In this document: piece after piece, positions 47,101 to 54,155 of the stretch
Numbering within the stretch: the first letter of the stretch is position 1
Layout of the letters: the number at the start of each line of letters is the position of its first letter
Assembly: GCF_022647325.1 (NCBI RefSeq)
Contig: NZ_CP071405.1
Span: forward strand, 3,348,001-3,412,000
DNA from: Pantoea deleyi
GTDB taxonomy: Bacteria; Pseudomonadota; Gammaproteobacteria; Enterobacterales; Enterobacteriaceae
Length of the DNA stretch: 64,000 nt
Direction of reading: 5' to 3'
Translations under genes and position numbers: made by a program
The notes under the pieces: generated by a model
Told to the model about the DNA's origin: nothing
Seen by the model: the letters and a program-made list of their open reading frames with translations, nothing else
The model's database searches: none

Positions 47101-48500
47101 TCTTTGCCAGCGACAGCGCCGGTGAGAGTTCACTGCTGGTGAAATCAATCACCGCCGGTATTGTAAGCGGCGCCGCAAACTATGCGCTGGTGACAGACGC
47201 AGGCACCACCATTGCGGGGACCTACGGCTCGCTGACGATCAAAACTGATGGCAGCTACACCTATACACTGAACAGTGATTCGGTCATCAAACTTGCCGGC
47301 AGCGAAGATGCCTTCACCTACATTCTGGCGGATGGCACCGTCAAAAATCTGGTGATGACATTAGGCGTTTCTGTGGATGGTGCGGAAGGCGGTGCGCTGA
47401 CCTTTGCCGGTACCGTTGGCGATGACACCTTCACGATTTACGACACCCATTTCACCTCGGTGGATGGTAAATCGGGGCAGGATACGCTGGTCTGGAATGG
47501 TGCAGGCAGTCTGAACCTCAGTGACATCGCTGACAAAGTGAGCAATATCGAAATCCTGGATTTGCAGGATAACGGTAAGGCGACAACGCTGCTGATCAGT
47601 GCCGACGATATTGAAAAGATCACGGATGAGAGTCATGTGCTGTATGTCAGGGGCGGCAGTAACGACTCCCTGTCACTGCAGGGTGTGTGGGCGGTTAACG
47701 GCACTGAAACGCTGAATAACATTACTTACACCCTCTACACCAGTACGGCGCTCGATGGTACGGCTATCCGGCTCTATGTTCAGCAGGATCTGCACTTCAA
47801 CGAAGTCACAGAGCATCTGAACGGTTCTGTCATGGACGCCTCCGCCGATCTCACCGTGGTCTCGGTGAGTCAGAATGGTGAAACCGCGGCGATCACCGAC
47901 GATGCCCTGAGCTTTAAAGGCGCTTATGGCACACTGGTTATCGATGACGCGGGGCACTACAGCTACGTTGTGGATGATGCCTACGCCCATAGTGGTAACA
48001 CGGACACCTTCACCTACACGTTGTCTGACGGCAGCAACGGGTCTCTGAGCTTCAACCTGGGCGTGGATGTTGACGGCAGTGCGGGCGGTGCCATTACCTT
48101 CACCGGCACCAGTGGCGCAGATGTTTTCGAGGTCTATGACACCGACTTCATCTCTGTCAACGGTGCAGAGGGCAACGATACGCTGGCGTGGCATGGTACG
48201 GGCGCACTGAATCTCAGTGATATCTCGGCCAGGGTCAGCAATATCGAAACCATCGATCTGCTGAAGGATGCCGAAAAGGATAACCTGGTCGTCAGTGCAG
48301 AAAGCGTTCTGAAAGTCACCGATAACGATAATACGTTATATGTCAGAGGCGAAAATGGCGATACGGTTACGCTGAACGGTAACTGGCAACAGGCGGATGG
48401 AGTAGTCGCAAATGGGATTAATTACAACCATTACGTCAGTTCTGCCGCCGATGGCTCCGTGGCACAGATATATATCGAGGACCATGTAACAATCGGATAA
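38112..48500 (+). CDS. Giant BapA-like biofilm adhesin, type I secreted
   Basis: 3462 residues. Order of parts: a BapA-type N-terminal module (1-120) and a hydrophobic Gly/Ala stretch (124-142, IAAGVVGGLAGLVGVAAA) expected to hold the protein in its exporter; one Ig-like domain (172-265); about 1200 residues of 12-residue Gly/Ser/Asn/Asp/Thr/Ala repeats (277-1478); five Ig-like domains of about 100 residues with DGSWSFTP or similar motifs (1482-1990); and a C-terminal region with several VCBS-like segments (GQYGTLEIHSDGSYVYTP type) and four copies of a type I target unit (GTxxxDxFxIYD...DTLxWHGxGxLxLSDI...SNIE), the last ending at the C-terminus. The exporter genes follow directly. No strong ribosome binding site precedes ATG 38112. 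A BapA function in surface attachment is inferred from architecture and context. Confidence 0.93.
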   Translation: MKIQLLVKDSNGNIIAKQNLQPGQPLTLQASPQAASYEVHSDDGQPPHKIVASNAHGDLDVKLVDDVTGEQFDVVIQNVSPEEMPVITASGPDGAIYAYDYDAANGVYELASGTASNSVADNVHIAAGVVGGLAGLVGVAAATNSGSKSSSRNRRAPAANEDHNAATTAPDTTPSISDATGNPVTDGSTTQSTPTISGSGMKPGSTVAILDGETVIGETTADANGHWSFTPDSSLSDGKHTLVVNGTDSTGKPASNSVDVTVSSADNTSTVPDNSGNNAGSGNGDNAGSNAGSGNGDNSSSNAGTGNGDNSGSNAGTGNGDNSGSNTGSGNGDSNGSNAGSGNGDSNGDSSGSNTGSGDGDNSGNGDSNGSNAGSGNGDSNGSNASTGNGDNSGSNAGSGNGDNSGSNTGSGNGDSSNSNTGSGNGDSSNSNTGSGNGDSSGSNAGSGNGGSNGSNAGTGNGDNSGSNTGTGNGDNSGSNNGTGSGNGDSSGSNAGSGNGGSNGSNAGTGNGDNSGSNAGTGNGSNAGSGNGDNSDSNTGTGSGNGDSSGSNAGSGNGGSNGSNAGSGTNDSNGSNTGSGSSDNSGSNTGSGNGDSNGSNTGSGNGGSNGSNAGTGNGDNSGSNTGTGNGSNAGSGSGDSNGSNTGTGNGDNSGSNTGTGSGNGDSNGSNAGSGNGGNSGSNTGSGNGDSSGSNTGSGDGDNSSSNAGSGNGNGDNSGTGNGSNTGSGNGDNSGSNTGSGNGDNSGSNTGSGDGDNSGSNTGTGNGDSSGSNTGSGNGDSNGSNTGSGDGDNSGSNAGTGSGNGDNSGSNAGSGNGDSSDSNTGSGNGDSSGSNTGSGDGDNSGSNAGTGSGNGDNSGSNTGSGNGDNSGSNAGSGTDDSNGSNAGSGNGDNSGSNTGSGNGDSNGSNAGSGNGDSNSSNAGSGNGDSNGSNTGTGTGTGSGNGDNSGSNTNSGDGDSNAGTGNGDNSGSNTGTGNGDNSGSNTGTGTGSGNGDNSGSNAGTGSGNGDNSGSNAGSGNGDSSGSNTGSGDGDSSGSNTGSGNGDSNGSNTGSGNGDSNGSNTGSGNGDSNGSNTGSGNGDSSDSNTGTGNGDNSGSNTGTGTGSGNGDNSGSNTGTGNGDNSGSNTGSGNGDNSGSNTGTGTGSGNGDNSGSNAGTGSGNGDNSGSNTGSGNGDNSGSNTGTGSGNGDNSGSNTGSGNGDNSGSNAGSGNGDSNGSNTGSGNGDSSGSNTGSGNGDSNGSNTGSGNGDNSGSNTGSGNGGSNAGTGNGDNSGSNTGTGTGNGDNSGSNTGSGDGDNAGSNTGTGDGDSNGSNTGTGDGDSNGSNTGSGNGDNSGSNAGTGNGDNSGSNTGTGNGDSSGSSTGTGDGDSNGSNDSNTGSGDGDSNGSNTGSGDGDSFDSNTGSGDGDNAGSNTGTGDGDSNGSNTGSGDGDSSGSNTGTGDGDSNGSNTGTDDGDSNGNGNGSNAGSGTGDSNGSNTDDEDNGKTFAPTMEIVDDNGTAIADGTTTRDSTPTFIGKGFEPGTTIVITDGASSLTSLTVGEDGNWSYTPDTALSDGQHDIQVTVTAPDGVTANGIFSVTIDTTPPEGVDINNVNIIDHDGNAITHEGITAENAPNFNGTALEPGATVVIRDGETVLGESHVNEDGSWSFTPPDSLEDGKHQFTFEVIDPVGNSSGKSAVLDLSISTTKGINTGVVITDEQGNVIADGDITNHNTLTFSAQGQTPGLTVTISDGETVLGSVVVAEDGSWRFTPETALAEGSHAFVVTVTDAAGDTISDTVNVSIDTIAPELIDVDDVTVSDDAGNAFVAGGEMNDPTPTFSASGLEAGTTVIVRDNGAVLGEAEVSEDGSWSFTPSDALTEGEHSFTFEAVDAAGNSSGESATKSYLLDSVAPEGVDISQVVITDEAGEQVNPADTQSDNILTFSGGDLEPGATVTMYDKGQIVGKTTVSEDGSWSLTTTDGLYDGSHEVTFTVSDTAGNSSAPSDTLDLTVQEVVLSASDNVSSGAAIGFTYPVEVTQDLGTVLNDGGIVALNNKIVSDPIAVADGTIMDLSVTATSSSFLNVASNSTLELQKYDYSTSTWVTVTEDNSGNLFGMFGLGASTSSITLSGLTAGQYRLVYNTNGLNVGASFKLDASKIVYKLAEQGTPTHYTTAIGNVITDADSVYGSDGIPHPAYTSVTAVGVATTDGTGASVTMSASTPSATLTGQYGTLEIHSDGSYVYTPVSSMDSIGKVDSFTYTITDTVTGQSSTAQLHVQIGTTNNALTLSWNATDPTAEAVTDIASSDEANASVIVTYESSTVSDADVKLVAGGTQNYSSTFTLAGSDDLTSGSLTLKTEWGVFGNNFKVPLNITYEVQMQNSDGTWTTVKTQTAVVAAGEHNSEVIQNVDVTTLLTGLGAGTYRLAVSTTGAANNVLMNVALETVSPTHYVITANEVATGNFLTDEGTDGEVDKLSSIYTRIYAKAGDNTSDVAIDDSYTWVTESGVSIAGQYGTLVLYNNGAYTYTPATDSLPAGSVDVFTYALKGANGEVVNATVTIHLGVEVNGSSGGALVFQGTEANDVFDIYDISFVSADGAAGYDTLAWHGNGQLVLSDVAAKISNIEAIMLSSTTSSDNLVLNAQSVETVSSESNTLFIKGMAGDKVTLEGTWINSGTVIVDSVTYTHYTSTTADDTVVDIFVQKGLSLSSATYQDSQDGTEYYVTTSQDITGTEKGDIFHITDNSFAHIDGGEGLDTLVWHANGTLTLSDLQAKLSNIEEIELADDNVVTNLVVSAQSVASITDDSNTLFVKGDSADQLTLSGRWTQSGSEVVNNVDYIHYVGTTAEGQTVNLYVDRHITQSNIETASEHNAADVTGDVTLLSDSVAQTTTMKTQSDSVTSESFTINSISDLQEINVSVSGASIDASNAVYVNWSLQIYNTQTLRWDTVSSNLEMVTSGSPLSVSLSGQKAGTYRIVVDTTQSGHPGFLWSTVYDELTVNISVNIVSTTDYKVTHSTSVNGSIFASDSAGESSLLVKSITAGIVSGAANYALVTDAGTTIAGTYGSLTIKTDGSYTYTLNSDSVIKLAGSEDAFTYILADGTVKNLVMTLGVSVDGAEGGALTFAGTVGDDTFTIYDTHFTSVDGKSGQDTLVWNGAGSLNLSDIADKVSNIEILDLQDNGKATTLLISADDIEKITDESHVLYVRGGSNDSLSLQGVWAVNGTETLNNITYTLYTSTALDGTAIRLYVQQDLHFNEVTEHLNGSVMDASADLTVVSVSQNGETAAITDDALSFKGAYGTLVIDDAGHYSYVVDDAYAHSGNTDTFTYTLSDGSNGSLSFNLGVDVDGSAGGAITFTGTSGADVFEVYDTDFISVNGAEGNDTLAWHGTGALNLSDISARVSNIETIDLLKDAEKDNLVVSAESVLKVTDNDNTLYVRGENGDTVTLNGNWQQADGVVANGINYNHYVSSAADGSVAQIYIEDHVTIG
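38941..42545 (+). repeat. About 100 tandem 36-bp repeats inside the adhesin
   Basis: The unit encodes variants of GNGDNSGSNTGS, alternating GNGD/GDGD, NSGSN/SNGSN and TG/AG. Some units carry 2-, 4- or 6-residue insertions (TGTG, NAGTGSGNG), so the period drifts. Apart from one Phe (GDSFDSN, near 42300) I see only Gly, Ser, Asn, Asp, Thr and Ala. The many near-identical units make length changes by recombination likely and assembly errors possible. Confidence 0.95.
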
Positions 48501-48517
48501 TTATATTCCGGGTTAAA

Positions 48518-48553
48518 AGCAGGCTGGGCTATTTCTGCCAGCCTGCTCTTTCT
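48518..48553 (+). terminator. Hairpin between the adhesin gene and its exporter genes
   Basis: AGCAGGCTGG and CCAGCCTGCT form a perfect 10-bp stem with a 10-base loop, followed by CTTTCT, 18 bases after the adhesin stop. A partial terminator would lower exporter expression relative to, or separate it from, the adhesin. Confidence 0.6.
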
Positions 48554-48606
48554 GAGTGCGCCCAACGTGCCCTTTTACAACGCCATTATATTTATCCATT
48601 TATGAT

Positions 48607-50079
48607 ATGAAAAAAATAATCATTACTTTGCACTGTATTCTCATCACTTATTCTGCGTTTGCTGCCGATAAAAAAGCCTTCACCGGCGGCGAGCCTGCAA
48701 TTAATGAAGCGCCTTCAGGATTCTGGGGTGTTTTTACGAAAACGCCGGACCCCGGCAAATTACCTGCGAGCAGCGCCTCCCTGGCCAGTGATTTAAAAAT
48801 TAATCCGGCTGAAATTGATATGCAGCCCACCGAGCCAGCGAAGCGCGATCGTTTTCCCGCAGACTGGCAGGCGGCCATTCAGATGGCGGTCAGCCATCAT
48901 CCCGCCATCAGCAGCAGCATTTCGGCGCTGGCGTCGTCAGGATTCACGATTGATGCCGCGAAAGCAGGCTATCTGCCTGCGATCAAAGCCGGTATTACGA
49001 CCGGTCGTCAGCAGGATGAGGGCAGCGGCCATATCGCCACCGTCGGCCTCTCCCAGATGCTCTATGACTTCGGTAAAACCGGCAGCGCGGTCGATCAGGC
49101 CAGCGCGAAATACCTGCGTCAGCAGGCCACCGTCCTGCAGCAGATTGACACCATCATTGAACAGACGGCACTGGCGCTGAACGAGGTCTATCGTTCAACC
49201 CAGCTGCTCGATAATGCGAAAAAAGAGGTAAAAGCCCTGCGCGATATTCTGGCGCTGACGCAGTTACGGGCCGATGCCGGCGCCAGTACCCGTGTGGACC
49301 CGGTTCAGGCCGAGGCGCGCGTTGAGGCCGCCCAGGCTGAGCAGCTGGATCGGGAAATCAAACTGCAACAGCAGAAATATCATCTGCAATCTCTGCTGGG
49401 ACAGCCGGTAGCTGAGGAAAAAATCTCTGCACCCGCCTCCCTGCTGCCGCTGATTGAGCGTCAGAACGGCCGGATCGATCTGAACCGTAACCCGACGATT
49501 CTGGTCGCGCAGGCGGATGCCGCCGTGGCGCTGGCCGAGTTACGCAATTACAAAGCACAGCGTTACCCTACCCTGTCACTGGAAGCCAACACCAATAAGT
49601 ATATTGGCGACATCGCGAATTATCAGCGCCACAGCCAGTACCAGAATGTTTATCTTTCCGTCAACAGCACGCTTTATCAGGGTGGCGCATTGGTGGCGCA
49701 GGAAAGTGCCAGTGCCAGCGCGCTGGAAGCAGCCAGAACCACCATCGCCAGTAAAAAACTGGAGATCAGCGATCAGCAGAGAAATTATTTTCAGAGTGTA
49801 AAGGGACTACAGAAAAATATCAGCCTGCTGACGAGCCGGATGAAAACCATCAGGGAAACACGCGCCCTGTATCGGGAGCAATATCTCTCACTGGGTAACC
49901 GTAACGTACTCGACTTACTCAATGCCGAACAGGAAATAAGTCGCGCTCAGCAGGATTTAATTAATGCCCGCAGTGATCTCTGGGCCGCCTCACTGAATTA
50001 TCTGGTGGTGACCGGCATGGCTCGCGAGGCGTTTAATTTAAATAATCAGGATATTCAGGGACTGCGTATCGCGCCGTAA
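48607..50079 (+). CDS. TolC-family outer-membrane channel of the adhesin exporter
   Basis: 490 residues with a signal peptide (MKKIIITLHCILITYSAFA before ADKK). After about 75 residues of Pro-rich leader the TolC/OEP repeats follow, with alternating coiled-coil helices and beta segments (ARVEAAQAEQLDREIKLQQQ, YLSLGNRNVLDLLNAEQEI). It should form the outer-membrane duct of the type I system, the counterpart of BapB/LapE. ATG 48607 matches the signal peptide; no good ribosome binding site is seen. Confidence 0.9.
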   Translation: MKKIIITLHCILITYSAFAADKKAFTGGEPAINEAPSGFWGVFTKTPDPGKLPASSASLASDLKINPAEIDMQPTEPAKRDRFPADWQAAIQMAVSHHPAISSSISALASSGFTIDAAKAGYLPAIKAGITTGRQQDEGSGHIATVGLSQMLYDFGKTGSAVDQASAKYLRQQATVLQQIDTIIEQTALALNEVYRSTQLLDNAKKEVKALRDILALTQLRADAGASTRVDPVQAEARVEAAQAEQLDREIKLQQQKYHLQSLLGQPVAEEKISAPASLLPLIERQNGRIDLNRNPTILVAQADAAVALAELRNYKAQRYPTLSLEANTNKYIGDIANYQRHSQYQNVYLSVNSTLYQGGALVAQESASASALEAARTTIASKKLEISDQQRNYFQSVKGLQKNISLLTSRMKTIRETRALYREQYLSLGNRNVLDLLNAEQEISRAQQDLINARSDLWAASLNYLVVTGMAREAFNLNNQDIQGLRIAP

Positions 50080-50107
50080 TACGGTCAGCAATAAAGAGAA
50101 AATGATA

Positions 50108-52315
50108 ATGAATAAACAATCTGACGGGGAAAATGCTTCAGCTCAGCCTGAGGACAAAAAAGCCTATATCCCCTGGCTTGAAGCGCTGCTGCTGGTGGCG
50201 AAACATTACCGGCTGGATGGGTCACCTGAGCGGGTCAGAGGAGAAGCGGAGTGGCACCTGCAGCACCTCTCTCAGGATTCGCTGATTGAGAATATGGCGC
50301 GTCAGCTCGGGCTGCTGGTGATATTTGATGCGTTCGATCCGGCTCAGCTCGATCCCTGGCGTATGCCGCTGATCGTCGACTTCGGATCCCGCGGCGTCGG
50401 CGTCATCACCACGGTTGGCGAAGAGGGCAAAGTCAGTGTCATGCTGAGCGGTGAAAAACAGCTCCAGACCACGCTGAGTCTGGAAGAGCTTTCGCAGCAT
50501 GCCCGGCGCGTACTGCTGGCGAAGCCGGAGTCCTCGGTGCCGGATGCGCGGGTGGATGACTACATTCGCCCGCATCGTCCGGACTGGTTATGGCAGACCA
50601 TCCTTCGGGAATGGCCAGCTTACGTTAACGTGATGTTTGCATCGCTGATCTCCAACGTGCTCGGCCTCTCCGCGATGCTGTTTACCATGCAGGTCTATGA
50701 CCGGGTGATCCCTTCCCAGTCCGTGCCCTCTCTCTGGGTACTGTTCGGCGGCGTCATGATTGCGCTGACCTGCGTGTTTGCCATGCGGATTATCCGCACG
50801 CATATCTCGGATGTGGCCGGAAAAAGCGCGGATCTGCGCATCTCCGATCGGGTCTTCGGTCATGCGTTACGCATCCGCAACGATCAGCGTCCCAAATCGA
50901 CCGGATCCTTTATTGCGCAGATCCGCGAGCTGGAACAGCTACGCGAGCTGATTACCTCCACCACCATCTCGGCGATCGCTGACCTGCCTTTTCTGATCAT
51001 TTTTCTGTTTATTCTCTGGCTGCTGGGGGGCTGGCTGGTGCTGGTTCCGCTGGCGGCGATTCCGCTGATCGTGATTCCGGGGCTGCTGGCGCAGGGTTCA
51101 CTGGCGACGCTCTCTAAAGCGACCATGCGCGAGTCCGCTGTCCGCAGCGCTATGCTGGTCGAGACCGTTCAGGGCATGGATGACATCAAACTGCTGCGTG
51201 CAGAGCCCTGTTTTCAGAACCAGTGGAATCACCTGAACGAGGTGATCAGTCACTCGTCGAAGAAGCAGCGTTTTATCAGCGGTCTGCTGATGAGCTGGAC
51301 CAGCGAAGTTCAGACCCTCGCCTATGTCAGCGTAGTGCTGGTGGGCGCCTTCTTTGCCATGAGCGGCGACCTCTCCACCGGTGTGTTAATCGGCTGCTCG
51401 ATGCTGGCGTCACGCATGATGGCTCCGCTGGGACAACTGGCGATGATTTTTGGCCGCTGGCAGCAGGCCAAAGTGGCGCGTGAAGGACTGGAAAACCTGC
51501 TCAACAGCGAGGTCGATCAGCCAGAACGCAGCATCCGCATTCATCGGCCACGCCTCTATGGCGACTATGCCTTCTCCGATGTGCTCTACCGCTACGATCC
51601 GAACGCCCCTGAACCGGTGCTGGCGGTGAAAAATATGACGATTAAAGCGGGTGAGAAAGTGGCGCTGCTGGGCCGCAACGGCTCCGGTAAATCGACGCTG
51701 CTGCAGATGATGGCCGGTCTGCTGCAGCCGGGTGAAGGTGCCCTGTTGCTGGATGGCGTGCGCCTCTCATCGATCGATCCGCTGGATGTCCGGCGTGACG
51801 TCGCCCTGCTCACCCAGACCTCCTGCCTGTTCTACGGCACGATCCGCGAGAACCTGCGCATGGGCATGCCGCTGGCCACAGAAGAAGAGATGCTTCAGGC
51901 GCTGGAGATCAGCGGCGCGCTCGACTTTATTCAGCGGCTGCCAGAGGGCATGGATTACCTGATGCAGGAGGGAGGCAAAGGATTGTCCGGTGGACAGCGT
52001 CAGCAGCTGTTACTGGCGCGCACCCTGCTCCGCCAGCCCAGCGTGCTGCTGCTGGATGAACCCACCGCATGGCTGGACGATGCCGCAGAAAAACATCTGA
52101 TTGAGCGGCTGATGACGTGGATGGGTAACCGGACACTGATCATCGCCACCCACCGTCCGGCCGTTTTACAGCTGGTTGATCGCATCATGCTGATCGACAA
52201 AGGCAGGATTGTGCGGGATGGCACCAAAGCAGAGATGCTGGTCAACAGGCCCGAAGCCAGCGCCGCGCCTCATCAGGGCAAAGTCAACGTTAAAACGCCG
52301 GGAGCACAGGCATGA
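50108..52315 (+). CDS. Type I secretion ABC transporter with degenerate C39 domain (LapB/BapC-like)
   Basis: 735 residues. Residues 15-130 form a C39-peptidase-like domain without the catalytic Cys, which recognises substrates without cutting them, as in HlyB and LapB. A six-helix exporter domain follows (about 150-430), then the ATPase with Walker A GRNGSGKST near residue 521, LSGGQRQQLLLART and LLLDEPTAWLD. ATG 50108 is preferred over 50102 because GAGAA lies 7 bases upstream. It overlaps the membrane-fusion gene by 4 bases (ATGA), so the two are coupled. Confidence 0.94.
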   Translation: MNKQSDGENASAQPEDKKAYIPWLEALLLVAKHYRLDGSPERVRGEAEWHLQHLSQDSLIENMARQLGLLVIFDAFDPAQLDPWRMPLIVDFGSRGVGVITTVGEEGKVSVMLSGEKQLQTTLSLEELSQHARRVLLAKPESSVPDARVDDYIRPHRPDWLWQTILREWPAYVNVMFASLISNVLGLSAMLFTMQVYDRVIPSQSVPSLWVLFGGVMIALTCVFAMRIIRTHISDVAGKSADLRISDRVFGHALRIRNDQRPKSTGSFIAQIRELEQLRELITSTTISAIADLPFLIIFLFILWLLGGWLVLVPLAAIPLIVIPGLLAQGSLATLSKATMRESAVRSAMLVETVQGMDDIKLLRAEPCFQNQWNHLNEVISHSSKKQRFISGLLMSWTSEVQTLAYVSVVLVGAFFAMSGDLSTGVLIGCSMLASRMMAPLGQLAMIFGRWQQAKVAREGLENLLNSEVDQPERSIRIHRPRLYGDYAFSDVLYRYDPNAPEPVLAVKNMTIKAGEKVALLGRNGSGKSTLLQMMAGLLQPGEGALLLDGVRLSSIDPLDVRRDVALLTQTSCLFYGTIRENLRMGMPLATEEEMLQALEISGALDFIQRLPEGMDYLMQEGGKGLSGGQRQQLLLARTLLRQPSVLLLDEPTAWLDDAAEKHLIERLMTWMGNRTLIIATHRPAVLQLVDRIMLIDKGRIVRDGTKAEMLVNRPEASAAPHQGKVNVKTPGAQA

Positions 52316-53493
52316 TTTCCTCCATATTCCGCAGACTAACGCACCGGCGTTCTCCTGATCGCGATTCATCCGGCGGCCTGATTATTATGTCGGTGCTGCT
52401 GATGCTGATCCTGTTCGCCGTCTGGGCCTCAAATTTCGAACTGGATGAGGTCACCGTCGGCGTCGGTAAAGTCATCCCCAGCTCACACGAGCAGATCATC
52501 CAGTCGCTGGAGGGCGGGATCCTGAAAGAGTTGAAGGTCCACGAAGGTGACGTTGTGGAAGCCGGTCAGGTGCTGGCTCTGCTGGATCCAACCCAGATAG
52601 ATTCCAGCGTACAGGAGAGCAACTCACGGTTGCGCGCCGCGCTGGCGACCTCGGCCCGCCTGCAGGCGGAGACCGCAGGAACGCCGCTGACGTTTCCGCC
52701 AGAGGTCCTGGCCGACAGCGCGCTGGTGGCAGCAGAAACGGCGCTCTATCATTCGCGCCGTGAGAACTACAGCAAAACCATCAGCGGTCTGACCGAAGCG
52801 CTGGACCTGATCAACCGTGAGCTAAAGCTGACCGCATCGCTGGTAGCAAAAGGCGCGGCCAGTAACGTAGAGGTCTTACGGCTGAAACGTCAGGCCAACG
52901 ACCTGCAGAACAAGCTCAACGACGCTCAGAATCAGTACATCGTTCAGGCGCGTGAAGAGCTGGCGAAAGCCAATGCCGAAGTGGCGTCTCAGCGTTCCAT
53001 CATTATCGGACGCGCGGATTCGCTGAAGCGTACGGTAATCGTCACCCCGGTAAGGGGGATCGTTAAAGATATCGAAGTCAACACGGTTGGTGGCGTGATC
53101 CCGCAGCGCGGTAATCTGATGGAGATCGTGCCGCTGGATGAGCAGTTGTTGATTGAAGCGCAGATCGCCCCGCGCGACGTCGCTTTTATCACGCCCGGCC
53201 AGCGTGCGGTGGTGAAGCTGACTGCCTATGACTACAACATCTATGGCGGCCTGGAGGGCAAAGTGGCCTCTATTTCACCCGATACCATCCAGGACGAGGT
53301 GCATCGCGACCAGTACTACTATCGCGTCTATATCCGCACCGATAAGGATTATCTGGTGAATAAAAAGGGCAAGAAGTTTCCGGTTTATCCGGGGATGATC
53401 GCGATGGGAGAGATTCATACCGGGAGTAAAACCATCATGGAGTATCTGCTGAAACCGCTGAATCGCGCGAAGGAAGCGCTGCGGGAAAGGTAA
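52312..53493 (+). CDS. HlyD-family membrane fusion protein (LapC/BapD-like)
   Basis: 393 residues. One N-terminal membrane helix (about 24-43), a lipoyl/biotinyl half-motif (SLEGGILKELKVHEGDVVEAGQVLALLDPTQ), a long alpha-helical hairpin (about 90-230), and the HlyD signature region (VKLTAYDYNIYGGLEGKVASISPDT) near the C-terminus. It bridges the ABC exporter and the TolC-like duct in the periplasm. Last gene of the exporter set. Confidence 0.94.
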   Translation: MISSIFRRLTHRRSPDRDSSGGLIIMSVLLMLILFAVWASNFELDEVTVGVGKVIPSSHEQIIQSLEGGILKELKVHEGDVVEAGQVLALLDPTQIDSSVQESNSRLRAALATSARLQAETAGTPLTFPPEVLADSALVAAETALYHSRRENYSKTISGLTEALDLINRELKLTASLVAKGAASNVEVLRLKRQANDLQNKLNDAQNQYIVQAREELAKANAEVASQRSIIIGRADSLKRTVIVTPVRGIVKDIEVNTVGGVIPQRGNLMEIVPLDEQLLIEAQIAPRDVAFITPGQRAVVKLTAYDYNIYGGLEGKVASISPDTIQDEVHRDQYYYRVYIRTDKDYLVNKKGKKFPVYPGMIAMGEIHTGSKTIMEYLLKPLNRAKEALRER

Positions 53494-53729
53494 AGGTCGG
53501 GTTTGCTGCCCCGGAGCTGGGGCGGCAAGCGGCAGAGTGTAGGCAGAGGCATCTCTGTTACGTAACTGGCTGTTATCAAACCGGAGGAGGCCTGTGTGCA
53601 GCAGGCTTGTGAACGTTACCTGCTGCGCTGCGCACAGTCTTGCCGATACTGATGTGAGGCGTGCTGGTCTGAAGCTCTCTCGTCGGGACGGGATATCATG
53701 CTGACATCGATGATTGTCAGCCACGAGCC

Positions 53730-54155
53730 TTAGTTATTCAGAACCTTGGTCAGTTCGATTTCCCGGGTTATGGGATTGAAATAGAGATAGAACAGATCCC
53801 CATCCAGCTGGCCAGGCTTTGCCCATATTTCTTTCTCACCCAGACTGTGTTTTTGCTTCGCGTATCCCAGCTTTTCGAGATAAGCGCGCAGCGATGCTGT
53901 CTCTGTCGCCCCCTTAAATACGATGCTATTTGAAGGGGCATAACCGTCCCCCGGATGGGCTTCAAAATAGTAGCTCTCCGTAATACGCGGGGCGTTTTCA
54001 ATATCCGTATCTGTCAGTGTGTGGTATTTAAAAAAATCGCGTTGCGTGTAAACGGTCACTTCATTCGAGCCCGATGCGACAAACCCGATAAATAAACCAC
54101 CACAGATCAACACGGTGGCAGCCATAGCGGCAGACCACTTAACCAGGTTATTCAT
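53730..54155 (-). CDS. Membrane-anchored periplasmic protein, possible immunity partner
   Basis: 141 residues not recognised. A hydrophobic N-terminal segment (residues 9-27) could be an uncleaved anchor or signal peptide, with a polar domain of about 110 residues beyond it. It overlaps the larger upstream gene by 4 bases (ATGA), so production is coupled. A small exported or anchored protein coupled to a larger protein without signal peptide is typical of immunity proteins, but there is no family match to confirm this. Confidence 0.65.
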   Translation of the reverse strand: MNNLVKWSAAMAATVLICGGLFIGFVASGSNEVTVYTQRDFFKYHTLTDTDIENAPRITESYYFEAHPGDGYAPSNSIVFKGATETASLRAYLEKLGYAKQKHSLGEKEIWAKPGQLDGDLFYLYFNPITREIELTKVLNN

